A stretch of DNA of 64,000 nucleotides, from contig NC_083383.1 in NCBI RefSeq assembly GCF_031755915.1, forward strand, positions 25,088,501 through 25,152,500. Reading direction: 5' to 3'. Both the position numbers and the translations under genes were made by a program. Each line of letters opens with the position of its first letter. Position 1 is the first letter of the stretch. The notes beneath the pieces are model-generated. The model was given only the letters and a program-made list of their open reading frames with translations, was not told the DNA's origin and made no database searches. This document shows, piece by piece, positions 47,961 to 59,185 of the stretch. The DNA comes from Ziziphus jujuba. Taxonomy: Eukaryota > Streptophyta > Magnoliopsida > Rosales > Rhamnaceae.

Positions 47961-49230
47961 AGGATTTTGAATGGTCCAATGATTTCAAGTCATCCTTCTA
48001 AAAACTTAAAAGGTATATGGGTTCACCACTATTACTAGTTAAACCCAAACCTTATGATATTTTCCAACTATACCCTGTAGTTTTGGACAAAGCTCTCAGC
48101 TTGATCTTGTTTAAAAATGAGGACAAAGTTCAACAACTCATGTTCTATATTAGCAAAGTTCTAATAGATGTTGAAACAAGAGGGGCAGTCTACCACGAGA
48201 TTGAGATGAAGCCTAGAGCTAAACCCCCTTTTACTTCGAATGGGGTTGGGTTTAGTATATGGTCCCCCTGTACAATTTTTTTTTTTTTTTTTTTGGGAGG
48301 AGTCCGACAGGGTCCCCTCATTGAGTTTGCCCGACCTAAGTGTACTAAATGTTGAAATAAGATATTCTCTAATGGAATTGGTGTATGCTTTAGTTTTTAC
48401 AACTCAAAAACTTAAATCATATTTTTAATGCGACATAATCGCAGTAATGATTACTTACCTACTTTGAACAATCCTCCACAAGCTAGACCTTGTAGGGAGT
48501 ATGGTTCCATAGGCATCTAAGCTCAAAGAGTTTGATATCAAGTATGTTCTTTGAACTTCTATAAAGGCCAATGTTATGGTAGAAAGATGCTAACACCAAG
48601 GTAGAAGCATTTCGAGCCAAGTGGAAATTATTGGTGGATAGATCATAAAATTCAAAGGAAGTAGCATTGGAATACTTTTGAAAAGCCAGAATGGATATCA
48701 TATTGAGCATTCATTAAGGTTCAGTTTTAAAACATTCGACAATGAGGCGGAATATGAAGCATTGATAATAGGATTTGGGCTAGCATAAAGGTTCGGAGCA
48801 ACTACAATAACCATTTACAATGCTTCATAACTTATGGTTAGCCATGTCAATGGCAGCTATTCAAAAAGGGATAGAATATGGCATTATACCTTGGTTGAGT
48901 GAAGGAACTGATGTAGAATTTTGAGAAATCAAAGTTGAAACAGCTAACAAAGAGTGAAAGTAGTCATGCCAATGTTCTGGAGAGCATTGCCTCAGCAATA
49001 TAAATGACCAAGAAAAGATCGATCTTAGTGGAGCTTATTTTTTAAAGAGCATCGTTATGATGGAAAGGGTTTGTTCCACAATTGAAGATGATTCAAGTTG
49101 GATGAATGAGATAGTTCAATGTATTTTGCATTATGACTTGCTCGCAAATAAATCTCTAGTCCGAAAAGTATTGCATATTTGGAGATTAGCTATACTGACG
49201 GTCATTCTTTGGTACATTGATGAAATTTCT
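47961..49230 (+). pseudogene. Tat-type RNase H relic with a 169-bp insert
   Basis: The RNase H start is open at 48017-48180 (YMGSPLLLVKP, then DKALSLILFKNEDKVQQLMFYISKVLIDVETR). It continues after the insert as YSLMELVYALVFTTQKLKSYF (48362-48425). The later part (dual RNase H, 48480-49200) is decayed. The split codon context rejoins perfectly if the insert and one copy of its 12-bp flank are removed. Confidence 0.8.
48181..48349. mobile_element. Unclassified 169-bp insertion with 12-bp target duplication
   Basis: Flanked by tgttgaaacaag (48169-48180) and tgttgaaataag (48350-48361), one mismatch. The insert contains a T-run of about 18 at 48279-48296 and a short inverted pair ctaaaccc/gggtttag. 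It has no clear terminal inverted repeats, no tRNA-like boxes that I can see, and the T-run is internal. A small non-autonomous element is likely; its class is unknown. Confidence 0.7.
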
Positions 49231-50300
49231 TAGACCTAAAGCAGCTTTGAAAGTCATGGCTTAAATACACGAGGAAGAATCTAGAAATCACTTAGGCGAG
49301 AGAGCTATGGCCAAACGAGTGATGATGCAAGGATTCTACTGGCTAACATTGTTAAAGGACTATCAAAACTATGCTCGATAATGTGAAGTGTTAGAAATTC
49401 GCTCCACATCACCATGTGCTTTTGAACTAACTAACTTTGATGTCTAGCCTGTGGCTTTTGTTCATTAGAGTTTGGACATAGTTAGATCTCTACCTACAAT
49501 TCCTACACAAAAAAAGTTCAAACTAGTGGCCACATACTACTTTTCAAAATGGGTAAAGGCCAAGGCTTATTCTAATCTCAAGGATTTCGATTTTATTCAG
49601 TGTGTATGGAAGAATATTATTTGTGAACTTTGCCTACCAAGTGTAATAGTATATGGTTCCTAATTTATTAGCTTAAAGTATAAGTATTTTTATGTAAAAT
49701 TGAAAATTAAGCACTAGATACTCCACTTCGTGCAATCCACATGGAAATAGCTAGGTAAAGGCGACTAACAAAATAATCTTGTATACATTAAAAAAGTGGT
49801 TAGAGCAATCCAAAGGAAAGTCGGTTGAGGAATTACCTAAGGTGGTCTAGTCTTACAGAACAACAACTAGAGCTCTCAAAATGAAACTCCATTTGCATTA
49901 ATTTATGGTACCAAGGGAGTAATATTGTTGAAGATAACCGAGTAGAGTTTGAGTACCAGTGGTATGTTGGATTAGATAAATGACCAAACGATGAAATAAG
50001 AACTTGCTATGTTTGAGGAAAAATGAGAATCAACTGCAATTCGTCTCAGTCAAAATCAGTAACTTGTGAGACAATATTATACTAGGGTTAAGACTACATA
50101 GTTTTAGGTTGGCGATCTCATTCCCAGGAAGGTCTTCCGAAACCCCTAAAACTGAATGTCGATAAACTCGGACCTACCTAGGAAGGCCTTCATAATGTCA
50201 TTTTGATATTCCGACGTAGATCTTATGGGTTGTAAGACATGGATGGTAATGATATTCCATGCAGTTGGAATCTATAAAACCTTAGGATTTACTATTAAAG
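49231..50300 (+). pseudogene. Tat-type integrase relic
   Basis: The zinc-binding part (HEEESRNHLGERAMAKRVMMQGFYW) is followed by core blocks at 49440-49700. The open piece 49472-49663 reads LDIVRSLPTIPTQKKFKLVATYYFSKWVKAKAY, then VWKNIICELCLPSVIVYGS. The first catalytic Asp is in LDIV; the usual D-N-G of the second is lost. The C-terminal end near 50140-50280 (KLGPTWEG-like) is decayed. Confidence 0.82.
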
Positions 50301-50495
50301 TTCTTTCTTTTGATGTACAAGCATATCATCCTAGGCATCTTAAAGTTCATTGTTTTTAAGTTCATCTTTAAGTTCTATGACAATTTATTAATTAAATTTT
50401 GACAATTTATTAATAAAAAAACATTTTAAATTTTACTTCACACTTTGTTTTTTAAATTCATAATATGTTTGCGCAAGCCTAATACAAAAACCTTC
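50301..50495 (+). other. Tat 3' spacer up to the G1-d insertion
   Basis: AT-rich, with a doubled phrase gacaatttatta. It ends with the target site CCTTC (50491-50495). Confidence 0.5.
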
Positions 50496-51641
50496 TGATG
50501 TGATTCCGCCTAAGCCCGCTCCATCGATAACCTGCTGGGGTGCTGACTCGACACGGATGAAGACTAGGCCAATCACAAGAGCTCAAATTAAGAGATTTAA
50601 GGACAACCTGGGAGTATTTATACAGGGGGTAATCAATCTTAACAAAGCTTGTCCATACTTGAAGATACATAGCCTATTCTAAGCATCCAAGTGGTGGAAG
50701 CTGATACTGACCCGGGTGACGGTTTTGGTACATTTTTGGAGTCCGGGAAGCATGAAATGGTTCCAATGCTTTATGGGTTCAATACATATGCCTAAGAGGT
50801 CATGGAATCAAGTTAAAGCAGCCTCAAATGCAATCAAAAAGGGCTTGTATGGACAGCCTCAACAATTTGGCCGAATTTGCTGTATTGCTTGCTGGCTTTA
50901 CTGTATTTTACTGTATTAGCCTTTTCTTATTTTTCCAAGCATGGGCAACGTGTGGGACTTCATATTCAGCTTATTTGGCATCCTACAAAGCATCTAGAAG
51001 CTGATTTGGAGCTCAAAGAGGTCAAAGATTGGTCAAAGTCAAATTAGTCAAAAAAGCTAGTATTATAGTTTCCTAATTTTATTCTACTTTTTGTTTTAGG
51101 AATCTACCATTACTTTTTAGTTTTTATTTATTTATTTTCTGGACAAATAAATTTAGGAAAGTTATTATTTTATTATTTTCATTGTAAATTAATTAATTCC
51201 TAATTCAGAATAAAGGAATTAATTAATCAAATGTAGTTTAGGAAACTTAGTTTAGGACATATTAGAATTCGGTCAAGTTTCCTAATTCCTATAGGAGTCC
51301 GGTTTTGAATTATTTTTTAGGGTTTATTTTGTTTCTTTCAAGCCTATTTAAAGGCTTATTTTTCAATAAGAAAACAACTTTGATTTGATTAAAAAAATAC
51401 TTGTGAGATTAATTATCTCTTTGTTCTTTGAGAACACCTAAAACACCATTAGAGAATTGGTTGTTTTAGCTTGACTTATCAATAGGTTTTCCATCTCCTA
51501 TTGTGGCGTCTACATTATACCAAGGTTTCTAACCACAGGTTGGTTAGGGGTTGAGGTCCATTCCATTAGAACTTGAACTTAATTAAAGATCCGGGCTAAT
51601 ATAATACGGGTTTAGGAGCAGGTCGTCCTAGGTTCGTATCA
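50496..51641 (+). repeat. 5' LTR of G1-d
   Basis: 1146 bp, TGATGTG...GTATCA. A TATA-like cctatttaaagg at about 51345-51356 is conserved in the other G1 LTRs and may be the core promoter. Confidence 0.95.
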
Positions 51642-51643
51642 TT

Positions 51644-51655
51644 TGGTATCAGAGC
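51644..51655 (+). promoter_or_regulatory. Primer-binding site of G1-d
   Basis: tggtatcagagc, a perfect initiator tRNA-Met type site, two bases after the LTR. Confidence 0.92.
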
Positions 51656-52811
51656 TAAATTTTGTTCATGTTTGATCTATCTTTATTTGATTTATTTGTT
51701 TTTGTGTTATTCTGCAATTTTAGCATTAGGTTAAGGTTGTATCCATCCCATACACGTTCAGCGTCTCTTTAAAAAAAAAAAAAAAAAAAACTCATTCCTA
51801 GTTGAATTAGGTTTCCTTGTTTTACCATATCTTTGTTTCCTTGTTTGTTGGTTGATTTTTCATATTTGTTCTTGGTAATTTTTGTTTTTGTGGATTTTTT
51901 CATTTGCTGTTTTAGTCTTAAATATTTGCATTCAAATATTCAAAAAAAAAAAAAAAAAAAGGAAGTTTGCGGCAACATTTAAAAAAAAAAAAACTGCACA
52001 TTTTGTTTATTTGGAGGTCACGGGTTTGGTGTTTGTTTTGGAGTTGGAATTGCAATTTTGGTAATTATTCTTGCTACTGCAGTTGTTTATGTTCTGTGAG
52101 TGAAAAAAAAAAAAAAGAAAGAAGGTAAAGCCGAATAAAAAAAAAAAAAAAAAGAGGAAAAAAAAATTATTTCGGTTTGTTGGAGTTTGATTTGTTTGCT
52201 GGAATCTTGTTGGAGCTGCTGGTTTTTTTTATTATTTATTCAATATTTGAGTTGCTGGAGAATTATTTTTGCTGCTGGATATTTGGATTTTGGGTGCGTA
52301 AATTATTTGGATTAAAATTAGATAAAGGAATTGATACAAAACTTGAATTACAAGAACAACAACCAACACTTTTCTATAATTTTGTTCTCTTTGATTCTTG
52401 TTCGTATTTGAATTTCTTTATCTGGAATTTTATTCTTGAACTCAAAAATCTACTACCATCTGGTTCAGTTTTCAAAAATTCCAACGTTTTTCCATTATTT
52501 TGTGTTTTCTTGTCTAGAAAGCCGAAAAATTAGGATTTGTTGGATTCTTTCGGTATTGCCTACTTTTTGCTTACTGTTTGTTGATAAGTTTAATTAAAAC
52601 ATACTAGTGATCTAATTGCTGTCTTTTGGGTGTTTTAATTAGAACTTTGAGATAATTCATTGAGTGGAAAAAGGCAAGAGTGTGTGAACTTAAAAGAGGG
52701 TAAAAGCCGAAACTAGTGTGCAAACACGAGTGTCGAGACCTTGTTTGAGTGAAACACGTGAGGGAGTGAATATTGTGAGGATTTATTTTATTTTTGCAGT
52801 ATTTTACTAAC
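51656..52811 (+). other. Leader of G1-d
   Basis: Untranslated region of about 1.15 kb rich in A-runs (for example 51772-51790, 51943-51960, 52138-52153). It matches the internal leader copies of G1-c from about 51908 onward. Open frames here are low-complexity and not supported as genes. Confidence 0.75.
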
Positions 52812-55800
52812 ATGGCAGATTCTAGAATAAGAAGAGGGGATCCACCCTTGAGGATCAATGAGGAAGAGTCCGTAGCATTCCATGGCGATGACCGAGCTAC
52901 CGGGAGTGGAGACCAAGTGGATATGAGAGCTGTCTTGGAATCAATATAGCGGGTTAGTGCTCAAGTTGAGCATGTGAATCAAAGAGTGGGAAGACTAGAA
53001 GCCTCACAAGGAAGGCCGAATACAAGAAATAGGCAAAAATTCCATGGAGGACGAGGCCGAGGACGAGGAGGTCGTGAGAGACCAAGAGAGGAATTTGATG
53101 AGGAGTCATTCGGTGGAGACTTTGAGGAAGGTATGGACGAAAATTTTGCTGTCCAAGATAGAGCTGGCCATGGAAGATATAGGAGGGAAGAAACAGATGA
53201 CAATCTTAGCAATATCAAGATCAACATCCCACCATTCATGGGAAAAAGTGACCCTGAAGCGTATTTGGAGTGGGAAGAAAAGATGGAGATGATATTTGAC
53301 CGCCATAATTATTCGGAGGCTAAGAAGGTGAAATTGGCAGCAATGGAGTTTGGCCATTATGCACTCCAATGGTGGACCAATGAGCAAAACACCCGAAGAA
53401 GAGTTGGTGATGACTTGATTACTACATGGCAACAAATGAAAGGAGCCATGCGGAAGCGATTCGTACCATCACACTATCATAGGTTGCTGCATCAAAGACT
53501 TCAATCTTTATCTCAAGGACATGGATCCGTGGAGGATTATTACAAGGAGATGGAGATGCTTATGAAGAGATTGAACTTGAATGAAGATAGGGAAGCAACC
53601 ATGGCAAGGTTTCTTGGTGGTTTGAATCGTGAAATAGCCAATCTACTAGAATTGCAACAATATGTGGAATTGGAGGAGATGTTGCATGTGGCTATTAAAC
53701 TAGAGCATCAATTCAAGAGGAGGGGTGTAAGATCATGGTTTGGAGGTGTTTCCAATAGTGGAAGGTCCAATTCTAGTGGCTGGAGGAACAATCCCATCTA
53801 TGAAAGCAAGCCGAAGTCGAAAGTCAAAGAAGAAAGTTCAAACTGGCCAAGGAAGGATACTAGAATCAAATCTGTCCAAGCACCAAAGAATGAGGTAAAA
53901 TTAGATCCTAAACCTTCTAGAACTCATGATATTGTGTGTTTTAAGTGCCAAGGAGGAGGACACATTGCTAGCCAATGCCCGAATAGAAGAATCATGATGT
54001 TAAAGGGCAATGATGAGCTAGAATCGGAAAGTGAAGAAAGTGAGGATGAAGCCAAGCAAGAGGAGGAGGACTTGGAGGATGAACCCGAAACCTTGCAAGC
54101 ATCCAATGCTGAATTAAACTTGCTTTCTAGGAGAGTACTTGCTGCATACAAAGATGAGGATGAAATTCAAAGAGAGAACATCTTCCACACCCGATGTGAA
54201 ATTCAAGGTAAGATTTGTAGCATGATTATTGATAGTAAAAGTTGTACAAATGTAATTAGTAACATTGTAGTTGATAAATTAGGCTTAATAACAATTAAAC
54301 ATCCAGAACCTTATAGATTACAATGGCTTAATGATAGTGGTGAAATAAAAGTGAATAAACAAGCCAAAGTAAAATTTAATATAGGTAGATATGAGGATGT
54401 AGTTTTATGTGATATTGTACCCATGATTGCTGGACATATACTATTAGGTAGGCCATGGAAATTTGATAAAGATGCTACTCATTTTGGTCGAGAAAATAGT
54501 ATTGTTTTCAGGTTTAAAGGGAAGAAGGTCAAGCTGGAACCATTATCTCCTAAACAGGTTTACAAAGACCAATTACAAATGCAACAAATGAGAGAAGCCG
54601 AAAAGCTTAAGGAAAAAGCAAGTATGGCACCAACGGCTTCACCATCCTTTCAAGAAGGTAAGAATGAGATTGTTGATCAAGGTAAGGTTTCTAAGACTCA
54701 TATTGAGTGGAAAGATCAAGGAAAAATCAAAAGAGAGGGGAAAGAGAGTGGCAAACCCGAGAGCTTGGAGAAGGAAGGGAAATCCGAAGGTTTGCGCCAA
54801 TCCAAGGGGGAAAAAGAAAAAGAAAGAAAAGAAAGGTCAAGTAGCAACTTTTATTTGAGTTTAGGGGATATTAATAAGGTTATTAAGTGTAAGAAACCTT
54901 TGCTGGTCATGATTTATAAAGAAAATTATTTTAATGATCAAACTAACTTTGAAGAACTTGAATTGCCAAGTTCAATGATTTCTCTTTTCAAGGAATTTGG
55001 AGATGTCTTCCCAAATGAAATTCCAAGTGGACTACCATCCAATCAAGAGGGAAAAGGTGAGCTTGTTGTCCAAGGTAAGTCTTCTAATACTCAGGTTGTG
55101 TGGAAAAATTTTAATAAAACCAAGAGTGAGAAATTTGGTGCAAAAGCCGAGAGTGAGGAAGGTGAGATGGCCGTGAGTGAGAAAGGAAAAGGAAGACAAG
55201 AAAGGAAAAATATAAATTTTTATCTTAGCTTTGGTGATGTTAATAAAGTAATTATGAATAAGAAATCATTGCTGACCATGAATTTTAAAGTTACTTATTT
55301 AAAGATATCTTTATTTCATCGAACTTTATCTGCATTGTTGAGAGCTTTACTTAGTGGCAATTTGAAAATTTGGGAAATATTGATTGCTAACTTTAAAAAG
55401 TGTAATTTTTACCATAATGAGCATGTATTTCTAAATTTTGTTGTAATAGTGTTTGACCCAGGAGAATTGGTTTGGTTACACTTACGAAAGGAAAGGTTTC
55501 CTAGTCAAAGAAAGTCAAAGCTCATGCCGCCTATGGATGGACCTTTTCAAGTTTTGGAGCCGAATAACAAGAATGCCTACAAGCCTAATTTACCGGGTGA
55601 GTATAACATGAGTGCTGCATTTAATGTTGCTGATTTAACTCCTTTTGCTGCAGGTGATGATCTTGATTTGAGGACAAATCCTTTTCAAGAGGAGGGGAAT
55701 GATGTGATTCCGCCTAAGCCCGCTCCATCGATAACCTGCTGGGGTGCTGACTCGACACGGATGAAGACTAGGCCAATCACAAGAGCTCAAATTAAGAGAT

Positions 55801-55886
55801 TTAAGGACAACCTGGGAGTATTTATACAGGGGGTAATCAATCTCAACAGAGCTTGTCCATACTTGAAGATACATAGCCTATTCTAA
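52812..55886 (+). CDS. gag-protease-patchwork pol of G1-d
   Basis: The start ATG 52812 is shared with other copies ([20 protein letters not shown]). Codon 46 is TAG (52947-52949) where sister copies have a Gln codon. From the next ATG (52974) 970 codons are open. In order: RG-rich box ([15 protein letters not shown]); gag core ([55 protein letters not shown]); CCHC knuckle [14 protein letters not shown] (53937-53978); acidic stretch; protease ([12 protein letters not shown], with the usual Gly changed, then [12 protein letters not shown]); basic linker and pol start, present twice; integrase piece; RT piece; integrase C-terminus ([11 protein letters not shown]); tail [13 protein letters not shown] inside the 3' LTR. 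Gag should form particles; RT must come from elsewhere. Confidence 0.9.
55687..55699 (+). promoter_or_regulatory. Polypurine tract of G1-d
   Basis: aagaggaggggaa directly precedes the 3' LTR. It is also coding, giving QEEGN of the polyprotein. Confidence 0.85.
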
Positions 55887-56845
55887 GCATCCAAGTGGTG
55901 GAAGCCGATACTGACCCGAGTGACGGTTTTGGTACATTTTTGGAGTCCCGGAAGCATGAAATGGTTCCAATGCTTTATGGGTTCAATACATATGCCTAAG
56001 AGGTCATGGAATCAAGTTAAAGCAGCCTCAAATGCAATCAAAAAGGGCTTGTACGGACAGCCTCAACAATTTGGCCGAATTTGCTGTATTGCTTGCTGGC
56101 TTTACTGTATTTTACTGTATTAGCCTTTTCTTATTTTTTCAAGCATGGGCAACGTGTGGGACTTCATATTCAGCTTATTTGGCATCCTACAAAGCATCTA
56201 GAAGCTGATTTGGAGCTCAAAGAGGTCAAAGATTGGTCAAAGTCAAATTAGTCAAAAAAGCTAGTATTATAGTTTCCTAATTTTATTCTACTTTTTGTTT
56301 TAGGAATCTACCATTACTTTTTAGTTTTTATTTATTTATTTTCTGGACAAATAAATTTAGGAAAGTTATTATTTTATTATTTTCATTGTAAATTAATTAA
56401 TTCCTAATTCAGAATAAAGGAATTAATTAATCAAATGTAGTTTAGGAAACTTAGTTTAGGACATATTAGAATTCGGTCAAGTTTCCTAATTCCTATAGGA
56501 GTCCGGTTTTGAATTATTTTTTAGGGTTTATTTTGTTTCTTTCAAGCCTATTTAAAGGCTTATTTTTCAATAAGAAAACAACTTTGATTTGATTAAAAAA
56601 ATACTTGTGAGATTAATTATCTCTTTGTTCTTTGAGAACACCTAAAACACCATTAGAGAATTGGTTGTTTTAGCTTGACTTATCAATAGGTTTTCCATCT
56701 CCTATTGTGGCGTCTACATTATACCAAGGTTTCTAACCACAGGTTGGTTAGGGGTTGAGGTCCATTCCATTAGAGCTTGAACTTAATTAAAGATCCGGGC
56801 TAATATAATACGGGTTTAGGAGCAGGTCGTCCTAGGTTCGTATCA
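55700..56845 (+). repeat. 3' LTR of G1-d
   Basis: 1146 bp. Its first 187 bases encode the last 62 residues of the polyprotein. Differences from the 5' LTR include c/t and g/a changes near 55843-55849, 55908 and 55919. Confidence 0.95.
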
Positions 56846-56850
56846 CCTTC

Positions 56851-57249
56851 AGTGTAAAAATGGCTCGATGCTATACTGCCTAGTCCTCCGGCAATTAATA
56901 AATGCTACAAGCCACATGCATTATGGTAAAAATACAAGTTGGTCTCAGACAAGAATGACTACATGTTAAGCTCTGATTAAAGTCTTAGAGTGGAATGGCT
57001 ACAAGACTATGGTGATCTCGGTTGTTCTTTTTTGCAAGAAGTAAAAAAGACACATTGGTCTTGGAAAGTAAAGACTTTAAACCGCATGCAATGTAGGGCA
57101 TTTCACCTTTCTCAGGCCAAATTTTTGCCTTAGGTAATGTGCTAACTTGGCAATTCAGGTGGTATAGTGATAATGCAGTCGATAGTCTAAGATTACGAGC
57201 TAGTCTCGGACTTAATGCTGATATACTATGAGAAAACTTTTTGTTATTA
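56851..57249 (+). other. Tat element spacer after integrase
   Basis: Continuation of the Tat element right of G1-d. Phrases recur in varied form (cacatgcattatg/cgcatgcaatgt; ttggtctcagac/ctagtctcggac), suggesting decayed tandem repeats as seen in 3' regions of this lineage. No coding region seen. Confidence 0.4.
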
Positions 57250-59053
57250 GCGTAAATGTAATAGAAGAGATGTCATCTATTATCCATGGAATAAAGGCCC
57301 TTTCATTGCTGAGCGGTGACCAGTGGACATTTTGTCATAATGCTTCTCTTTGCCCAGATGATACCCCATTGGGACCAACATCTCTGAGTTTCTTTTGGTT
57401 GATTTGTTAGCCTTTGATAAGCTTTTGCCTCTTGGTATTAAGCATGTTGTTGATGGTTTTGAAGTTTTCCCCAAGCTTCCTTAAATGGTTCTGCAAGTTC
57501 AGCTCCTGGTCAACTACCTCATCCTACTATCTCTTTATCTATGATTTTTTAGCCTCCATTCTCTCATTCTTATCTTGAACCTTTTTTAGGTCTGCATATT
57601 TCTTCCTTAAGCATGCTGTATAATTGTCCTACTGTCTTAGAAATTATTTCTTTAGGTTCTCCAACTCCAGCTTCAGTTTATCAATTTTTTTTCTAGTCTT
57701 AGAATTTCCATGGTAGCCTAAACAATCTATTGGGCTTAAGTAATATTGAAGTTGATGAATAAAAAGACAAAGAAAACTCTTACAGTGAAAGCTTTCATAG
57801 TCATTACTTTAGTTAGAAATTGATACTCGAACTATATCATGGCAATGGCATCCACAGGAATGATGGAGGTTGCCAAAAGTTTTAGGCAAGTGGAAAGGTT
57901 TTCTTGGAAGGACTTTCCTTCTGGAAAGTTAAAGAAATGCTTTATGATTCAAGACTTAATGGATCAGTACATTCACGGATGATGATAGCCTTGAGTCTTG
58001 TTCTTTTTGCTGAAGTCAGTTTAACTGTATTGTGCTTCACCTTGGGGGCTTTACCCTTATCGATGAAGTGTGAGATGCCTTTGTGTTGTTTTGTTTCACA
58101 CCATGGGATCAATAGGTTTGAGACTCTTTTTTTTTTTTTTTTCTTTTCTTCTTCTTGTCTTCATTTTGACATTGAAGAGGTCGTTAGAAAGGCTTGGCTT
58201 TGAGGCTCTAGTAGTCTTGTTCTCCATGGCTTAGAGTTGTTTAGGAGAAGGTTTGGCCATAAATAAGTTTAAGGGTGAGGAATAGGTAAAAAAGAAATGT
58301 AATTACAACAATGTAACCAATCAAATTTTAACTTTAAAATTTGAAGTTAAAGAATTGCCTATAGGAATCAAAGCTGGATCAAGATGAAGTTTCGAGGCAA
58401 TGAAGTTCTCCTTGGTTGGTATCAATCTTACACTTTTATTGGCAAAAGACTTTAGCTGAGCTATTACAGCATTTTAAGCCTTATAAAATGTTTTTGGTTC
58501 TTTGTTGAGGTGTTGATTTGCGAGATAAAAAGAAAAGTTGCATTAAAGATTAATTGACAGTTGGGATCTATGTAAAGCATCTATAATTAGACATACCAAA
58601 ACTGAAATTCCAAGAAGTTCTAAGTCCCTTGGAATTGTCCTTGGGGTCTTCTTGTCCCCAAACACCTATGACAAAGAAGAACTTTGTTTGCCACCTCCTA
58701 TCATTAGAATAAGTGCCAACTAAATATTTCTTCCTTGGACAAGCACTCACTTGGAACCAATACCTCTCGTCATTGCTCTCTTGGACAAAGTAGTACCTTA
58801 GGAATATTTTAGGGGTGATGGTAATGTTGTGGAGCTTAAAGATGATCAAAAGCTTGAGCCAGACTACCTAGAAGTTTGGCATTAGTTGGGCTTGCATGAT
58901 GTCAAAGTGTGTTAAGAATTTTTGGACAAGCAAAGGGATAGCAAAACAAAGCCTTGTTTGATAAGAATTTCATGGAAACATGTGAAGCCGCCATGAATAG
59001 AGAATGGTAACTCATTTTCATCGGCATTGTTGGTAAAAACATTAGGCAAGTTG
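57250..59053 (-). pseudogene. Antisense ORF relic of the Tat element
   Basis: On the minus strand 58568-58849 is open and reads FLRYYFVQES, then WFQVSACPRKKYLVG, then WQTKFFFVIGVWGQED, then LRTSWNF. This resembles the plant gypsy-type transposon domain (Pfam Transposase_28) known from antisense ORFs between integrase and the 3' LTR in Tat elements. Downstream on the same strand a coiled-coil-like stretch (KIDKLKLELENLKK) lies near 57680-57715, as in those proteins. Stops separate the parts. The protein's role is unknown even in intact elements. Confidence 0.55.
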
Positions 59054-59180
59054 TGTAACACCCCGTCCCGAATCGCACCGGAATCCGTGCACGTTGACCG
59101 AGGTTGACCGTTGACCGTTGACCGAAGGGGTCAAAAGTTGACTTTTTGACTCGGTGGGGAACTTTGGACGGGTCCTGACA
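59054..59180 (+). mobile_element. 127-bp mini solo LTR of the T1 family
   Basis: TGTAACACCCCGTCCC... to ...ACGGGTCCTGACA. Its first about 100 bases match the start of the T1 LTR (one extra GTTGACC unit) and the last about 20 match its end; some 2.85 kb between are absent. A perfect 5-bp duplication AGTTG flanks it (59049-59053 and 59181-59185). Confidence 0.93.
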
Positions 59181-59185
59181 AGTTG

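Larger units (their letters stand above)
50496..56845 (+). mobile_element. Young non-autonomous Gypsy element G1-d
   Basis: 6350 bp with two 1146-bp LTRs (50496-51641 and 55700-56845) that differ at only about eight positions I could find. The 5-bp target duplication is CCTTC (50491-50495 and 56846-56850). It has a tRNA-Met primer site, a purine tract and one long gag-pol frame. The frame lacks RT catalytic core, RNase H and integrase core. It is the best-preserved member of G1 and is inserted in the 3' part of the Tat element. Confidence 0.96.

Noticed and set aside
52177..52533. 118-codon frame in the G1-d leader
   Set aside because: Low-complexity Phe/Leu-rich translation of AT-rich leader; not shared as an open frame in the G1-c leader copies.
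57904..58203. 99-codon plus-strand frame
   Set aside because: Antisense to the Tat minus-strand ORF relic, contains a long T-run, and shows no domain.
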